This document shows positions 22,377 through 36,131 of a DNA stretch of 64,000 bases, piece by piece. Each line of letters opens with the position of its first letter. Position 1 is the first letter of the stretch. The position numbers and the translations under genes were made by a program. Below the pieces are notes generated by a model. The model was given only the letters and a program-made list of their open reading frames with translations, ran no database searches and had not been told where the DNA came from. This DNA comes from Lumbricus rubellus (Eukaryota > Annelida > Clitellata > Crassiclitellata > Lumbricidae). The stretch spans positions 35,292,307 to 35,356,306 of the forward strand of contig OX243816.1 of assembly GCA_945859605.1 (NCBI GenBank), given 5' to 3'.

Positions 22377-22436
22377 CCTGTAGTACAAGATTTCAGCAAC
22401 CCACGCAGGCTTCGGAGTAGAAATGTATTAATTCAT

Positions 22437-22500
22437 TTCAATAATATATAGCGGCCCTTCAAGAAATCCACTCAGAGGCGCTCCCAGTCCTACCACGGTG
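22437..22500 (-). mobile_element. L2/SINE-type 3' tail remnant
   Basis: TATAGCGGCCCTTCAAGAAA, then CAGAGGCGCTCCCAG, reads on the minus strand as the LINE/SINE 3' tail seen elsewhere in the window. A similar remnant lies at 22886-22945. Confidence 0.55.
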
Positions 22501-23150
22501 ATGCAAAACGGTTCTAATTAAAATTAAGGAACTTGCAACTCACTTACTAGTAAACCCTAGGTAACAGGCAAGACTGCAATCGATGTATATAATTATAATG
22601 TATATGTGTATATACATGTATATAGGCCTAATGGATACTGCAAATATCGAAGAGGAAATGCAATTTTGGAATAACGGAAACAATAATAAACGATAATTTT
22701 ACGGGTCTTAATTAAAGCATATCAGTCTACACTTTGAATATAGGCTATAGAGTCTGGCGCGAATGAGACACAGGCAGGCCAGGAAATAAATAGCTATTCC
22801 AAAGCACAGACACATCTATGCAAATGTAATATTATTATAGAACGCATAGGTTTACTTAGATATAGGCTACTTATTTAAAATAATAGATTTGTATAGTGAC
22901 TCTTCAAGGAAACTATTCAGAGGCGCTCCCAACCCCAGCGCGGACAAATAAACGTTACTTGACGAGAGGAATGCCTGAGAAGTAGTTCTAGATTTTAAAA
23001 AAACGAGCGTCAAAGGGAGGCCGTTTCAGGTCGAGGGTCCTACTAACTATAAAGCACTGTTCTGCGCTGTACGACCTATAGGGACTCAAAGCAAACTTTG
23101 TTCAGGCAAACAAAGGAAACGGAAGACTAGCATGGGCGCCCGCAGAAATT

Positions 23151-24294
23151 CGATTCTAGGACGTTTCATCCCAGGACGATTCATCCCCGGACGATTCATC
23201 CCCGGACGATTCATCCCGGACGATTCATCCAGTGGACGTTTCATCCTCGGACGGTTCATCCCCGGACGGTTCATCCAGTGGACGGTTCATCCAGTGGACG
23301 GTTCATCCCAGGACGGTTCATCCAGTGGACGGTTCATCCCCGGACGTTTCATCCCCGGACAGTTCATCCCGGACAATAAAATAGAGAGAATAATATGATA
23401 CATTAGTCGAACCTCAAGTAGGTCCCGATAAAAAAATTTACCATGAAAATGGTATTTTATCCCGGGCTGATCCCCCTAGAAAGCACTAGACCCCCTCCCC
23501 CAAGAACGGAAACCAAACTCCGCCCATGTCGGCAGGGTAATACAACGTCCCGGTGAAGAGTCACCTATTCTATTGTTCTATATTAATCACCTAATCAAGT
23601 CCCGACGGCTTAGTGTTGTACGTTCAATTGGCCATTGTTTAAAATTCTGTACACCACAGTGCGAAAACCAATGAAGATTGGAATCAGGTCAGAACAGCCG
23701 CGTTTCACAAATCGACATGACACGTTTCTCAGTTCGAACAGTAGACTATAGTAAACTTGTTCCATAAGGTTTAGAAAACTGTTTTGGATATTGTTTTAAA
23801 CAAATTAACCGATGGCGACCAATTTTGGACTGTCCATTTGTGTTCAAGCGTGGAAAGCGGACTCTCATACACGGGAACTACGAATATCTATTACAGTGGA
23901 AATTTTATAGGATTAAATTGCTTAAATTTCCGTCCATTGGGATGAAACGTCATGGGATGAAACGTCCTGGGATGAAACGTTCATTGGGATGAACCGTCCG
24001 GGGATGAAACGGCCTGGGATGAAACGTCCCGTGGATGAAACGTCCTGGGATGAAACCAGGGTGAGAATTGCCGGGGGGGTGGGGGGTTCAACCCCCCCAG
24101 TCATTTTTAGAGCCCCATGTTAAAGTATGTTTTTCATACCCCAATTTCAAGTTTATCATAGGCCAACCCCCCCAGTTATTTTTCCACAATTCTCATACTG
24201 GATGAAACGTCCACTGGATGAACCGTCCACTGGATGAATCGTCCGGGATGAACCGTCCGGGGATGAATCGTCCGAGGATGAAACGTCCGGATAC
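23151..24294. mobile_element. Foldback element with tandem-repeat arms
   Basis: The left arm (23157-23385) is about 15 repeats of GGACGNTTCATCC with 2-5 bp spacers. The right arm (23935-24290) is the same unit inverted, GGATGAANCGTCC. A unique centre of about 550 bp lies between them. CAGAAATT is duplicated at 23143-23150 and 24295-24302. It has no coding capacity. The inverted arms could form a long imperfect stem. Confidence 0.85.
24057..24200. mobile_element. hAT-like MITE with 8-bp TSD (GATGAAAC), innermost of the nest
   Basis: Ends CAGGGTGAGAATTG and CAATTCTCATACTG (12 of 14 paired). GATGAAAC is duplicated at 24049-24056 and 24201-24208. It is 144 bp, inserted in a right-arm repeat unit of the foldback element. 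Confidence 0.9.
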
Positions 24295-24739
24295 CAGAAA
24301 TTTTTGCAGGTGGGGGCAAAAATTTTAAGATGGTCACGGTTAAATTTTTCAGTGGCAAGAGCATGAAAAATACAGCGCTGGAAATTAAGAACACGGTTAT
24401 TTTTTCAAAGAGTTTCTTAATGCAAATTTCTCAGATTCATTGTGTGTATTATTTTTAATATGAATAGTTTTCTAAGTGCGACAAATCTGTTAAAAATCCA
24501 AAAGTAGGCTAGATGTTAAAAAGTAGGTCAATGAAGGGCACTATGTATATTAATTTCTATAGAGATTTATAAAAGTAAATTTCTTACCTTCACTGTGTCT
24601 ATAATTCATATCATAAGTGTTTTAACGATAAGAAATTTGTTAAAAACTCAAAAGTAGTAGTTAGAAAAATAGGTGTCACTTTTTTTCAAAGGGGCAAGTG
24701 CCCCCCTTGCCCCTATGTGCGGGCGCCCATGAAGACTAG

Positions 24740-26280
24740 GCGAGCACAAGGCTACAGCTAGCTTGTACAGTCGTCTGCATGCAGGCTATAATTGTAAATA
24801 TTATGCATATAGGCTTAATATTATTACAGAATGTGCACAACTTTAAAGCCAGGGAGCCAAATCAGTCCTCACACAATGATGCCGACAGTACCATAATAAC
24901 TATTATATATGGAACTGCATAAAATAGACGGCCTCCAAGATGGACGTCAAGAGTAGACCTCTTCCAAGTCTACACTTTATATACATGTACAGTAGTCTAC
25001 GCTACCAGTAGCGAATAGACCTCTATAAGACTAATGAACGTCCGCATTCGACACTGGCCGGTGAATTCAAGGCTTTATTTTTCTTCACCCTGACAGTAGG
25101 CTATGCCTAAAACGCGTTTATCATTTCGGTCGCAATATTATTGCGCAATTTAGGCCTAAAATTAGATTTCTTATCTCGTCTTCCGTGCGAGGATCCCATC
25201 TGTTTGACATGATTGTTATTGCACTGATAGTGCGTGAAGGGTCAGTGTGGTCAGTCAGACGTACCTACGCAGACACTTATGTATCTAATTGCATATAAAA
25301 CTTGTGAGACTGTCGGTTAAATTATTTTAAAATTACAGCATATTAATTTTCCCAATTTGTAACTAAGCATTGTGGTTCTGAAGTGTGAGCGTTTGCGTTT
25401 GTCTCGCGCTATTCGGCACTAACGACGATAAACAAAATATTATCCGCCTACTTTCACATAGCCTATAGGCCCTATATGGAGATAATAGGCTACATGTACG
25501 AATACAAAATGAAGTTGTGCATTTCAACAGAGTTTCGAGTTGGAAATAGTGAGGCTGATGCAGGGTGTTTCTAGTGAAAGACTGATCGAATTAACACATC
25601 ACGGAAAGCGCCAGCCTATTATAATAGGCGCAGATTTGAAGCAAAAGAAGCAGGAAATTTATCAGCATGGGATGTTTCTGCATCAGCTTGGTCAAATCTA
25701 TCACGTCGCAAAGATGCAAAAGTTGAAATGTTTAAATTTAATTGACCAGATCAGTCCTAAAAATTCATTCATTAAATCTGAATTGACCATCAGACTTTCT
25801 TGCTATTTTCAGCATCACAATGGAAAAGACTTTCTGGTATTGTTGCAAGTTCAGTGCATTGGAGATGTGTTTGTGGTCAGTCTATTCCAAATGTTTACGT
25901 TCACGCAACGCTTGTTAGCCTATATCAACTAAGGCCTACGATCTTCATGTGTGGCCGCTTAGCAAGTGTTCGCTGAGTTAGGATGCTTGTGGCCTCGACA
26001 ATCGCCAGGCCATCCAGGAATAGCACGGTTCACGCTATCTTAGAACCTTACTTTCATATCCCCAGAATATTATTTCAAAATCACGCGACATGCAAATAGG
26101 CCTATCTGCTAGCACGCGCTTTTGATTACTTTTTTAACCTAATAAAAAGCCTTATTAGGTTGTCAATACTCAATAGGCCTCTGCCTGAAACGAGTTTATA
26201 AAATTGATATGGTCAATGTACGTCTTATCTTCGTGCACACATGTTCCAGTCGGATACGAATACGGACGAGATAAGAATTC
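24740..26280. other. Intergenic region upstream of astacin gene A
   Basis: Nothing clearly coding is recognised. The longest open frame, 25540-25932 (+, 130 codons), has no motif I know and no splice or repeat context that supports it. Confidence 0.5.
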
Positions 26281-26282
26281 TT

Positions 26283-26320
26283 TATAAAAATGCTCGGACC
26301 TGTCGATCGTTGCATCAGTC
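26283..26320 (+). promoter_or_regulatory. Core promoter of astacin gene A (TATA + Inr)
   Basis: TATAAAA at 26283 and a TCAGTC initiator at 26315, 32 bp apart. The intervening and following sequence (ATCGTTGCATCAGTCGGAAA) is shared with the paralogues. Confidence 0.75.
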
Positions 26321-26392
26321 GGAAATCAGTCCAACTGTTCTCGTTCACACGGCGAATTATTCCATTATTAGCCTTGACCTACGATCATCATC

Positions 26393-27376
26393 ATGTGGAG
26401 CTGCGTAGCAAGTCTTCTCTGTGTTGCGGCGTTTGTCGCCACGGCATTCGCCAGACCGTCAAGTCACAGGGCCGATATAGACGAGGTAAAACGACTTCAA
26501 AATATGATATCGCATTGCAACAGTCTACATACTTCCTCTCGCTATCCGATCAGCAGGCTCAGTGGACTCTTTTAAAGCTAGGCTAAAATCACACTTGTTC
26601 GCTATGGCTTATCCGGTGCAGCTGTTTTTGTAAGGCGCCCTTGTAACGGCATGGCTGTGTTACTGCGCCATATAAATCGTCGTAATTATTATTATTATTA
26701 TACAGAGACAAGACAAATAATTATATAATAATAGCCGTCGCCGCTACGGCTATTAGACTTCTATTATTTGTCTTGTCTCTGTTCTCAACCGGTGTGTCGC
26801 GACACACTAGGTAGGCCTAATACAAAACAGCCATATAATATTACATCGTTCATATAATTATATTGATTAGATATATATATATATAAAATATGATGATGGT
26901 TATCTGCCCATAGGCAGGTTCATTGGCTTTACGCCCCTGGGGATGAGATGAGTGAGGTGGTTTTCCGTTGCCTTCCCCACAGACAATGATGGGTAGGCAA
27001 CTTGCCCAAGGTCACTCCGCAGCAGCTTGCGCCCCTGCGTCCCACACGTTCTAGCCCGAGATATCTAAATATCTGAATGTCAACTCCCAGCCCGGGACTC
27101 GAACCGCAGTCCGTTGCAACCAACAGACGTATGCCGCTCTCGCTTACCGGTGTAGCTAACTAGGCTATAATAATAATGCAAGTAATATTTTAATACATCT
27201 TACATGCATAATCTTAATATTTTCTTTTTCAGGCTGCAAGATTGTATGCCAAGTTGCATCCGAATACGGGTAGGCTGATAGACCAGCTTTCTTTCTACCG
27301 CTGATATTGCACAAGACTTAATTGTTCAGTGCTTCTCAACACCACCACCACCACCACCACCACCACCACCACCACC

Positions 27377-27410
<34 letters not shown>

Positions 27411-30400
27411 TCATCATCACCATCGAAGCCTAAGTTCTGTTCTGCATCACCATCACCATTACCACCACCACCAATAACAAAATCTGCAGCTACAATCATC
27501 ACCATCATCATGCTATCAATATCATCAGCTTATTCCCACCGATCATTATTCGTCAATACAGCTTCCGCCCACGGTCACATGACTTTGCATTACCAACGAG
27601 AGGCGATAGAAACTTCATCCTCTATAATAGTCTATATCCATAGAGGCTAAAGCTCTCCGTGATCCTATTCTCAAGAAGTGCTCGTGTATACCTGTAGAAC
27701 TGATCCGTTTCTTATAACTGAGTTGCGATCTTAATTATTGTCAACCTGCTTTTCTCATTAAACGAATACAATCATATTAAATAATATTATTATACGATCG
27801 GAACTAACATCTCATCAGTTTTGTTCGTCACTGTCATCATCAGGACATGTATAGACACAATTGTGAATTCTGAACTATTTATTTATTTATTTATTTATTA
27901 TGCTGAAATAGTTCGTATTCATAATCCAAATAGGGGAGAGACAACTATTACCTTACTGCTTTCATGTAGGATGATTTAACTTGATGTACCGGTATTTTGT
28001 TTTAGGTAACGGAAGCCCGGAATATGGCCGTAAGTATGAGAGGCTATCTATCGGTGCTTATGGATTGTTTCAATGGAAAACAAGTCCGGACCGTTTGGCT
28101 TCGACGCTATCAAAATAATTTAATCATTAGTGCTGGCTTTGAATAATACCTTGCTCATGACTTAACGATTATGCAATCGAATTTAGATCAGACATTTTAA
28201 TGCTTTAATGTCTTATTGATATCTGTAGCCTGTAGGCCTGGTAGGCTACTTTATCTAGAAGTACCACTCTACAATTTACTGTGTCTTATGAAACCCAGAC
28301 AGTCCATATTATTTTTCCTTTAGACTTTACTAGGTTTTGATTCGCTGTCGATAAAAAACCTTTATTTACGCTAACCGTGACTAACGCTATGAAAATTGTT
28401 AGTTAAGGATGATGTAGCCATCGCCTTCGAAATCATAATTTATTATATGGTTGTGTAATGACATAGAATTTTGATTAGATCAGATTCGGCACTATCACCT
28501 TTTCCCGCACAAAAATACCTTAGCAAAGCCTTTTCATCTATATTATTCCTTTAGCTTGGCTGCAAATACGATTGGAGCAAACAAGCCGATCCATGCCAAA
28601 AGAGGATGAACCACATACAGTGCGGAAGACAATAATTATATCTGAAATTAGTAATATATATGTGTATTGTGTAGCCTATGAATAATGCTTATTAATTTTT
28701 ATGGAGCTTCTAAATTTATGTTCTTTTGTTTCGTAGAGTATTGGGAAGGCGACATTGTAGTGGCAGATGAATCAGAGCGTCACCGCGAGGTATGCTAGTA
28801 GCGCATTAGAAATTTGGAGAGTTACAATAATATTGTCTCTTGCATGTATGTTTGCATAATTACATTGTAGGCTATGTAGGCTATGTGGACATTCATAATA
28901 TAGCGCCTTAAATTAACTTATCGAAGGCGCTTAACGTACATGTAGCTACCAGGCAGTTCTAATTAAATAAATAAGGTGACCTTGATAATGTCTCATGAGA
29001 TACATGTACATGCAGTGCAGTATCGCGAATTGTTAATGGAAGACTGTTACAGACTGAAGGTACAATAGGCTACGTCGATGTACAAGAGCGAGAGACTATA
29101 AGGTACAAAGTACGCGAGCGTCGCAGAGCGCAAGGATCGACGACCTGGTTGGTTTCGAGACGGGAACACAGAGCTCCCTGATTTACTTTGGGGCCTCACC
29201 AACCATGATGTTTGTTCCATGATGATCTTGAATGTGATTCTGTTCGCGGCCGGGAATCAGCGAATGTGGCATATGCCTATCATTAAGAAATGACAATATC
29301 AGGTTCTGATATTTTTCGAGTAAAACGGACAATGTAATTGGCATAGACTCTAATATAACCATAACCATAACCATAAATTTTATTGAAGCCCAAGTAACAG
29401 CATCGATATCGAGAAAAAACACAAGTAGGCCTACAGTTTAAAGCAAACTTCTATACTACTATATTACTATAAACTACTATACTACTGTATTAGGGGCCTA
29501 CTTCGAAGTTACTTCCTACAGACATTTTAATGCTGATTGTCTTTAGAGCAATCCTCTGAATGCTGTGACCAATCCCGACTGGTACTGGCCAAATGGAATC
29601 GTCTACTACACAATCCTGACAGACGGCTACAGTAGGCAACATTATTTTATCCCTCTAGAGCCTGATGATAATGAAAACGACGACGAAGATCACGATTATG
29701 GTTTTTGAGCAATATAAATCTGATTTGGTGTGGGGGGGGGGGGTCATTGATTGAGGCAATGATGTTACGACTGTTACGTATGTCAGCTTCTAAACAGTGA
29801 CATATTGAGTGATTTTTATACATGTGCACACACGTGCATTGCTATTGTATGGTAATTACGTCAGCCTTGCTGCTGCTGCTGTTGTTGTCGATGACAATGA
29901 TGATGATCATGAGGAAGAGGAGGAGAGGGACGATGACGACGATGATGATGATGATGACGACGATGATGCCGATGACGACGATAGAAGATACAAGAATTGA
30001 AGCGTATAAATCACGAATCATGGTGGAAGCAATTTATTTGACCACAATGATAATGCTTGAAATCAGCAAAATCTATCACCACTATCCAGGTTACGTTGAG
30101 TAAGTTACAGAGCAGAAGGTTAAGTCATCAACCATAATGGTATGGATTGTCGCTGCATTTTAATATTGGATATCGAGGCTCAACGTTGTTGACTTTGGCA
30201 TCTTTTCATTTCGTATTTGTATTCACAATTTATGCTGCGCCTGTTCTGAATTTGATGCAGATTCGGATCAAATCAATCAGATTGAGGTCGCACTTAATGA
30301 CATCGAGGAGCGGACGAAGGTGAACGGACAGACCTGTGTTCAATTCATTCCTAGACAGTCGGAGCCTAATTACGTCTACGTGGAAAACTATTCCGGGTCA

Positions 30401-33400
30401 GTCGTTTGCTCTCGGTTGGGTCATAATATCTTGCCTCATCGCCTTCAACACCTAGATGTACGAAGTAAGATGTAGGCCTAACTGGAACGTGTCTTGGGCC
30501 TCTGGACCGGTTCCAGTTATATCTTACTTTCCGTAATCTGTCCGTCTTCATTATTGAAGCAAGGCTACTGTTCACTTGCTGAGTCCCTAAAGGTTCTGTC
30601 CCTGGCTTCTTACTTTTCTCTTTATAATACACTACATTGAGTGTCATGCTGAGACAATGCTATATGGAACACCATGCTGATGACATTATATTCTGTATAT
30701 TTAATCCTTGTGTAGCTCTCTAACTCTTTCATTCAATCTATATGACCAAAATAATGCCAGTGTCACGAAATAGAGTATCCCCCGTATTAATAGCAGGCCC
30801 GCCGACAGGAATTCCGGGCCCCTGGGCAGAGCAGTCACGGGCCCTAAACTATCTTTAGGCTTTATGAGCAACTTTAAATAAAACATAAAGAAATAACAAA
30901 GGTGTGGGTCGAATGTACAAAAATGTATATATATATATAATTATATATATATTATGAATAAAAAAATGAATTTATGGTAATCAAAGAGCATTTTTTCTAC
31001 ATTAATTTTAACTGCAGCAAAAAAATTTCAAATATCCTCGTTGGTCAATTATTTTGGAAGATCATATTCTATTGCAAGCAGTGGAGGCACCAGGATTTCA
31101 GTTAATTTTCCATTTTCATATTTCCATCCACCAAAATTTCGGACGACCTTTTTTGGTTATTTGGTCGAAATCTCGCATTTGTAGGGGGGGGGCTAAACGT
31201 GAAAATATTTAAGGCTTATATGTAAAAAAACCGATAGCCTTTTGGGGAGGGGTTTAGCCCCCTAACCCCTCTGGCGCCGCTACTGATTGCAAGAGTTGCA
31301 AGACCATTCAGTCTGTCTTGCTTCGTGACAGATCGTTGAACAGATCTACTTTTAATTTGCTTGAACTTGCTGAAAAATCTTCCAACTTCCGCATTACACT
31401 CACAATCTCTGATGGAAGATAAGAGTGGTAACATCAAAACCAAACCTTTCTACAATTTCGATAATAATTTCAATTTTGGGCCCGCCGCCTCCAACAATCA
31501 ACTTATGACCCGAGAGAATATTATTATTGAATAGACGTCCAAACTTTAGCCTATGCGCAAATCATCTTCTTTATCACTCTTCAAGAAAAACCCGAAAACT
31601 TAATTGTTTGTTTAAGATTTATTTTGAACAGAAATTCCGGTAACGCGATTTAGTGCAATATTCTGTTTTGCTTAGGCACATTAGGTTATAGCCTAAATGA
31701 CAGTTTAATAATAATAATAATTGGCCTAAAATAATATTAAAATATAATAATGATAATAATAATAATATATAATAAATAATAATAAATAATAGTAATTATT
31801 ATTTTTATTTTCAGTGTAGCCGGGCCCCCTAAAAGTCGCCGGGCCCCTGGGCATTTGCCCCCTGCCCCCTTTTCGGCGGGCCTGATTAATAGTATCCCCC
31901 TAAATGAGGAAAAGTCGAAAAAAACACTTTCGCGTGCGTCTATTTTTGCAAATTAATTTTCATCTGCTTTGTTTTGAACAATGACACTAACAGGTATGTT
32001 TATTCCTACAAGATAATTAATTTGTTTTGCTTTAGTTTTATAGCACTTAAAACATTTAAAACACTTAAAAACACTCGGAGACACTAAATAAATTCGAGTT
32101 GGGTTTTTCTGAGCATTGCTTAGGTCACTTAAAACAATTAGAGTCACTTTAGATTTTGATTAGAGTATAAAATTTTAATTATACACATATTTCAAAAAAT
32201 GGGATAGAATGGTTCATCCCCCCGGATAGTCTAGACCGGTTAGTTCCATCCGGGGGGATAGATTAATTCATCCCCGCGGATAGCTTTCAGGGGGGATAAT
32301 CCTTTTCGTGTCACCGGCTTTGAATGGCTGAGCCAGGAAATGCTCTTAAGTTTTAAGCTGCGTTTCTCCGCTGAGGATGTAGAAAGGGAATTCCGTAAAA
32401 TCCGTCAACCTTGGCTCTTCCGTCAAACAAACAATTGCTGTTCAGCCCGTGATTTTGCACTTATGTTTGACTTACACCTGCATTTAATCATGCATAGGGC
32501 CTACATTCAATTCTATGTGCAAAGCTGTCCACTACAACGTACAATACATGTACGTGATATCGGCAGGAGTAACACCGCAATTTTTTTCTGCTGTTTGCTC
32601 TGGTATCTCCAATACTGCAACTAGTTACCAACCAACATTTCGAAGGCTAAATTGATGACGCCTCGAAGATTCCAAAACATCTTTGTCGGAGTCATCGCTA
32701 AAGTTCCAAAATACAAGTATATAATCAGCCATCAAGGGCGGATCCAGAGGGGCCGATCCGACCATGCTCCCCATTTAGAACTGCCCATGTATCGTGCCTC
32801 CCCCCATTTGGTTTCGAACAATGTATAATGAGGACATTTGGACTGGATGACTAAAAAAAAGAAAGGTCATCAACTTTTTTGGCAGTCAAGATGGTACGAC
32901 AAGACGGTATACCTTTCCCGAAATTTCGACCAGATGACTAAAAAAAGGTCATCAACTTTTTGGCAGACAAGATGGTACGACAAGACGGTATACCTTTCCC
33001 GAAATTTGGACCAGATAACTAAAAAAAGATCATCAACTTTTTTGGCGGATACGAATTTTTTCCCACACCTAAGGCCAACAATTTTTGGCCCTCTTCGTCC
33101 AAAGCTTCTGTATCGACCCCGTCAGCCATAATATGTCTAATATCATACCGGTATATGCCTGTATTTTATGTTTTCAATGTGCATTAGCTTGCTTTGCCTT
33201 TCTTTATGCTAACCAGCATTGCCGATAGTGTCGTTTCCCTAACTTCTTAATTTACATTGACTTGCACTGTCTATAACAATAATAGAAAAAATAGAAAGAG
33301 AAGACTCAGGTGGTTCGGTCATGCGAGAAGAATGGCAGAACAAAGGTTACCAAACGCTGCACTACATGGACATGTAGAGGGAGGAAGAAGCAGAGGGAGA

Positions 33401-36090
33401 CAGAGGAAGACTTGGATGGATAACATCAAGGAAGATCTGAAGGAGAAAGGCACCAGCTTAGCTGAGATCGGTGAAACAATCAGCAGCAGAGAAGTTCTTT
33501 GGAGAAATTTCGTAAAGGCCTCATCGTCATATAAATGACGGAAGAGAAGAAAGAAGAAGCACTGTCTATATAATTATGTCTGCATTGTTTTGCATTGCTT
33601 TGCATTGCTTTGCATTGCTTTGCATTGCTTTGCATTGCTTTGCATTGCTTTGCATTGCTTTGCATTGCTTTGCATTGCTTTGCATTGCTTTGCATTGCTT
33701 TGCATTGCTTTGCATTGCTTTGCATTGCTTTGCATTTGTTTGCGGTGCAGGTGTTCATCCTGGATGGGTCGAATCGGTGGCGCTCAGCAACTTTCGCTTG
33801 TGAATGGTTGCTTTTGGCACGGCACGATCATTCACGAGTTCCTTCATGCCTTGGGATTCTATCACGAACAGTCGAGATATGACAGAGACGATTGGATTGC
33901 GATCAACTGGGGAAACATCCAACCAGGTTCAAGCCATTATATTGATCTATATATAATTATAGCCAACAGATTTTGAAGCCAGGTACGGTATGCTCCAGTC
34001 TCACCGCCGTGGAATCTTTATTTTTTACGATTTCGATGATCCATGTGCTTCCGATGGAATTTCTGCATCCGTTGTGTGTGTGATAGCTGCAGTGAATCGT
34101 GATCTTCACGTGGTACATGTATGTAGCCTACGGCATTGTAGGCCCTATTTGCAGTAATGTTCTTCACATGGTGTCTTCGGATTTTCCCTTCATTTGCAAC
34201 TTAAGGTGCCTGTTAGTGGTGACACGGTATCAATGGATCTTGTGTTTCACATAATATCTCTTTATATCATAGAAGCTTTGCTATGCTCCGTCTTTCTGGA
34301 ATAAGTTACCTATTAGTCTCCGTAATGAACTTCTTTGTCTTTCTTTGCCCCTTTTCCGCAAGCGTTTGAAAACCATTCTTTTTGATTATGGTTTGTTGCC
34401 AGGTCGGGTGCACCTCTGAAAGGTTCTCTTTAAATGGCGCTATATAAATGTTCGATTACAATTACAAAATTACAATTACAATTGCAATCCCCTTTCAAGT
34501 TTTATCGTTGAATCTTGTTCTTCGCATGGTAGGCCAATCTGCATGTATGGATGTATGGATCGTCGCATGGTAGGCTAGGCTACTTGTCAACCTTCTTTGT
34601 CACGTGACATTTCTGCATCCAGTTATTGAAACATTATGCCTCGAAGACCTATCTGTCTTGACGTAGCTCATTTATCATAATTATGTGCTTAGCGACATGT
34701 CTATTTTATAATTTGCGGCCCACAATTTTACGCTTTGGCCTACTGATTGTTCGCAGGGAGCTTCTGCGAACAGCTGGAAGCGCCACCAATGACATACATA
34801 CATTTACCTTGCGATTAGGCTTACGATGTAGCTCAGATACTTCGCCCCCCCCCTTCTGCCACTTCGCTGCGTCCTCTTAGGTCAGGGGTGTCAAACCTTT
34901 TTGAGTGGCGGGCCAGAATGAACATCTTCCAACAAGTGGCGGGCCAGGGTGTCGAAACTCGTGAGAAAAATTGGGTATAGTGATTAGAGGGAGCTCCAGG
35001 CATGGTCAGCCAATTCCCATAAAATTTTTGTATGAGTAAATCTCAAATGGTGCAAATTTTTAGCATACAAAACAGCCAAATAGGGAGGCTTATAAAATCT
35101 TAATTTTGATTTTCATTATCAGTCGTGGACATGACATAGAACTCGTAAAGCTTTTGGTCTAAGCCTAAGGTAATTAAATCTAGTTATTGTCATAAAATAA
35201 ATGGCTCAGTCTACCAGTAAGCTTGCAATAAAAAAATTATCACCTTAAGTTTAAGTCTTGTAGGCCTATCCCTTCACCACGCTATCGTTTTCCTCACAAA
35301 TTAAACATAGGCCTACTGGATAACTGTTGTATTCACCAAAGAAATACATAATATCCAAATATCGCGAAAAGGTCTTGTTTAATGTCCACTTTCGTTTCTT
35401 ATTAAATTTTGACAACATTTTAAATATTATAAGTGTTTCGTAACTTTCATAATTTTGTCAACCAACCGGAAACTACAGATTATGACAGAAACACACAGTC
35501 TACAAAGAGCTGTGCGAGTGTGCGTCTGAGCAAAAGTGACGTCATTAAGAAAAAACTTCCATGTATTTGGCGCTGACTGTAAAATATCAAAATTTGAACT
35601 TTTATCCTCAAATTTTGTAATCTTTAGGAAAGGCTCCGCGGGCCAGAAAAAAGTCGTCGGCGGGCCAGAAATGGCCCGCGGGCCAGCTCTTTGACATCCC
35701 TGTCTTAGGTCCTCTGATCGGTTTGACCTCTTTGTCCCGCGAGTCAGGACCGCCATGGCGCAATCCAGATCATTTGCCTGCATTGGTCCCTCTCTATGGA
35801 ATGGGCTTCCCCCATCAGTTCGCTCTGCCATCCTCTCTGGTAGTGTATCCTCATCTTTCTCTCGTCTAAAAACTTGCCTTTTTTCTCGGAGATGAACGCA
35901 CTGGGAGCGCTTCTGAAAGGCTCTTGCTGCAAGAAGCGCTTTATAAATTGTCAGATAAGATAAGATAGCTGGAAAGTCAAAGCTGATTGTGTGACGCCTA
36001 TGCTGTCATAATGAAGATAGCGAACATTCAACAAATAAAAAATGGAATTGTTTGTTTATTTAAGTATTTATCATCATTATAGTCATCGTT

Positions 36091-36131
<41 letters not shown>

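Larger units (their letters stand above)
23131..24731. mobile_element. hAT-like MITE (AAGACTAG TSD) split by a foldback element
   Basis: Ends CATGGGCGCCCGCAG and TGCGGGCGCCCATG, with perfect AAGACTAG duplications at 23123-23130 and 24732-24739. The body matches 21923-22364 but is interrupted after 20 bp by 23151-24294. Confidence 0.9.

Noticed and set aside
25540..25932. 130-codon frame as a host gene
   Set aside because: No motif, no exon partners and no paralogue support; kept only as an observation in the intergenic entry.
33576..33758. Possible CRISPR-like or repeat-protein array
   Set aside because: Units are a contiguous 10-bp tandem repeat with no spacers, in an animal-type gene intron.
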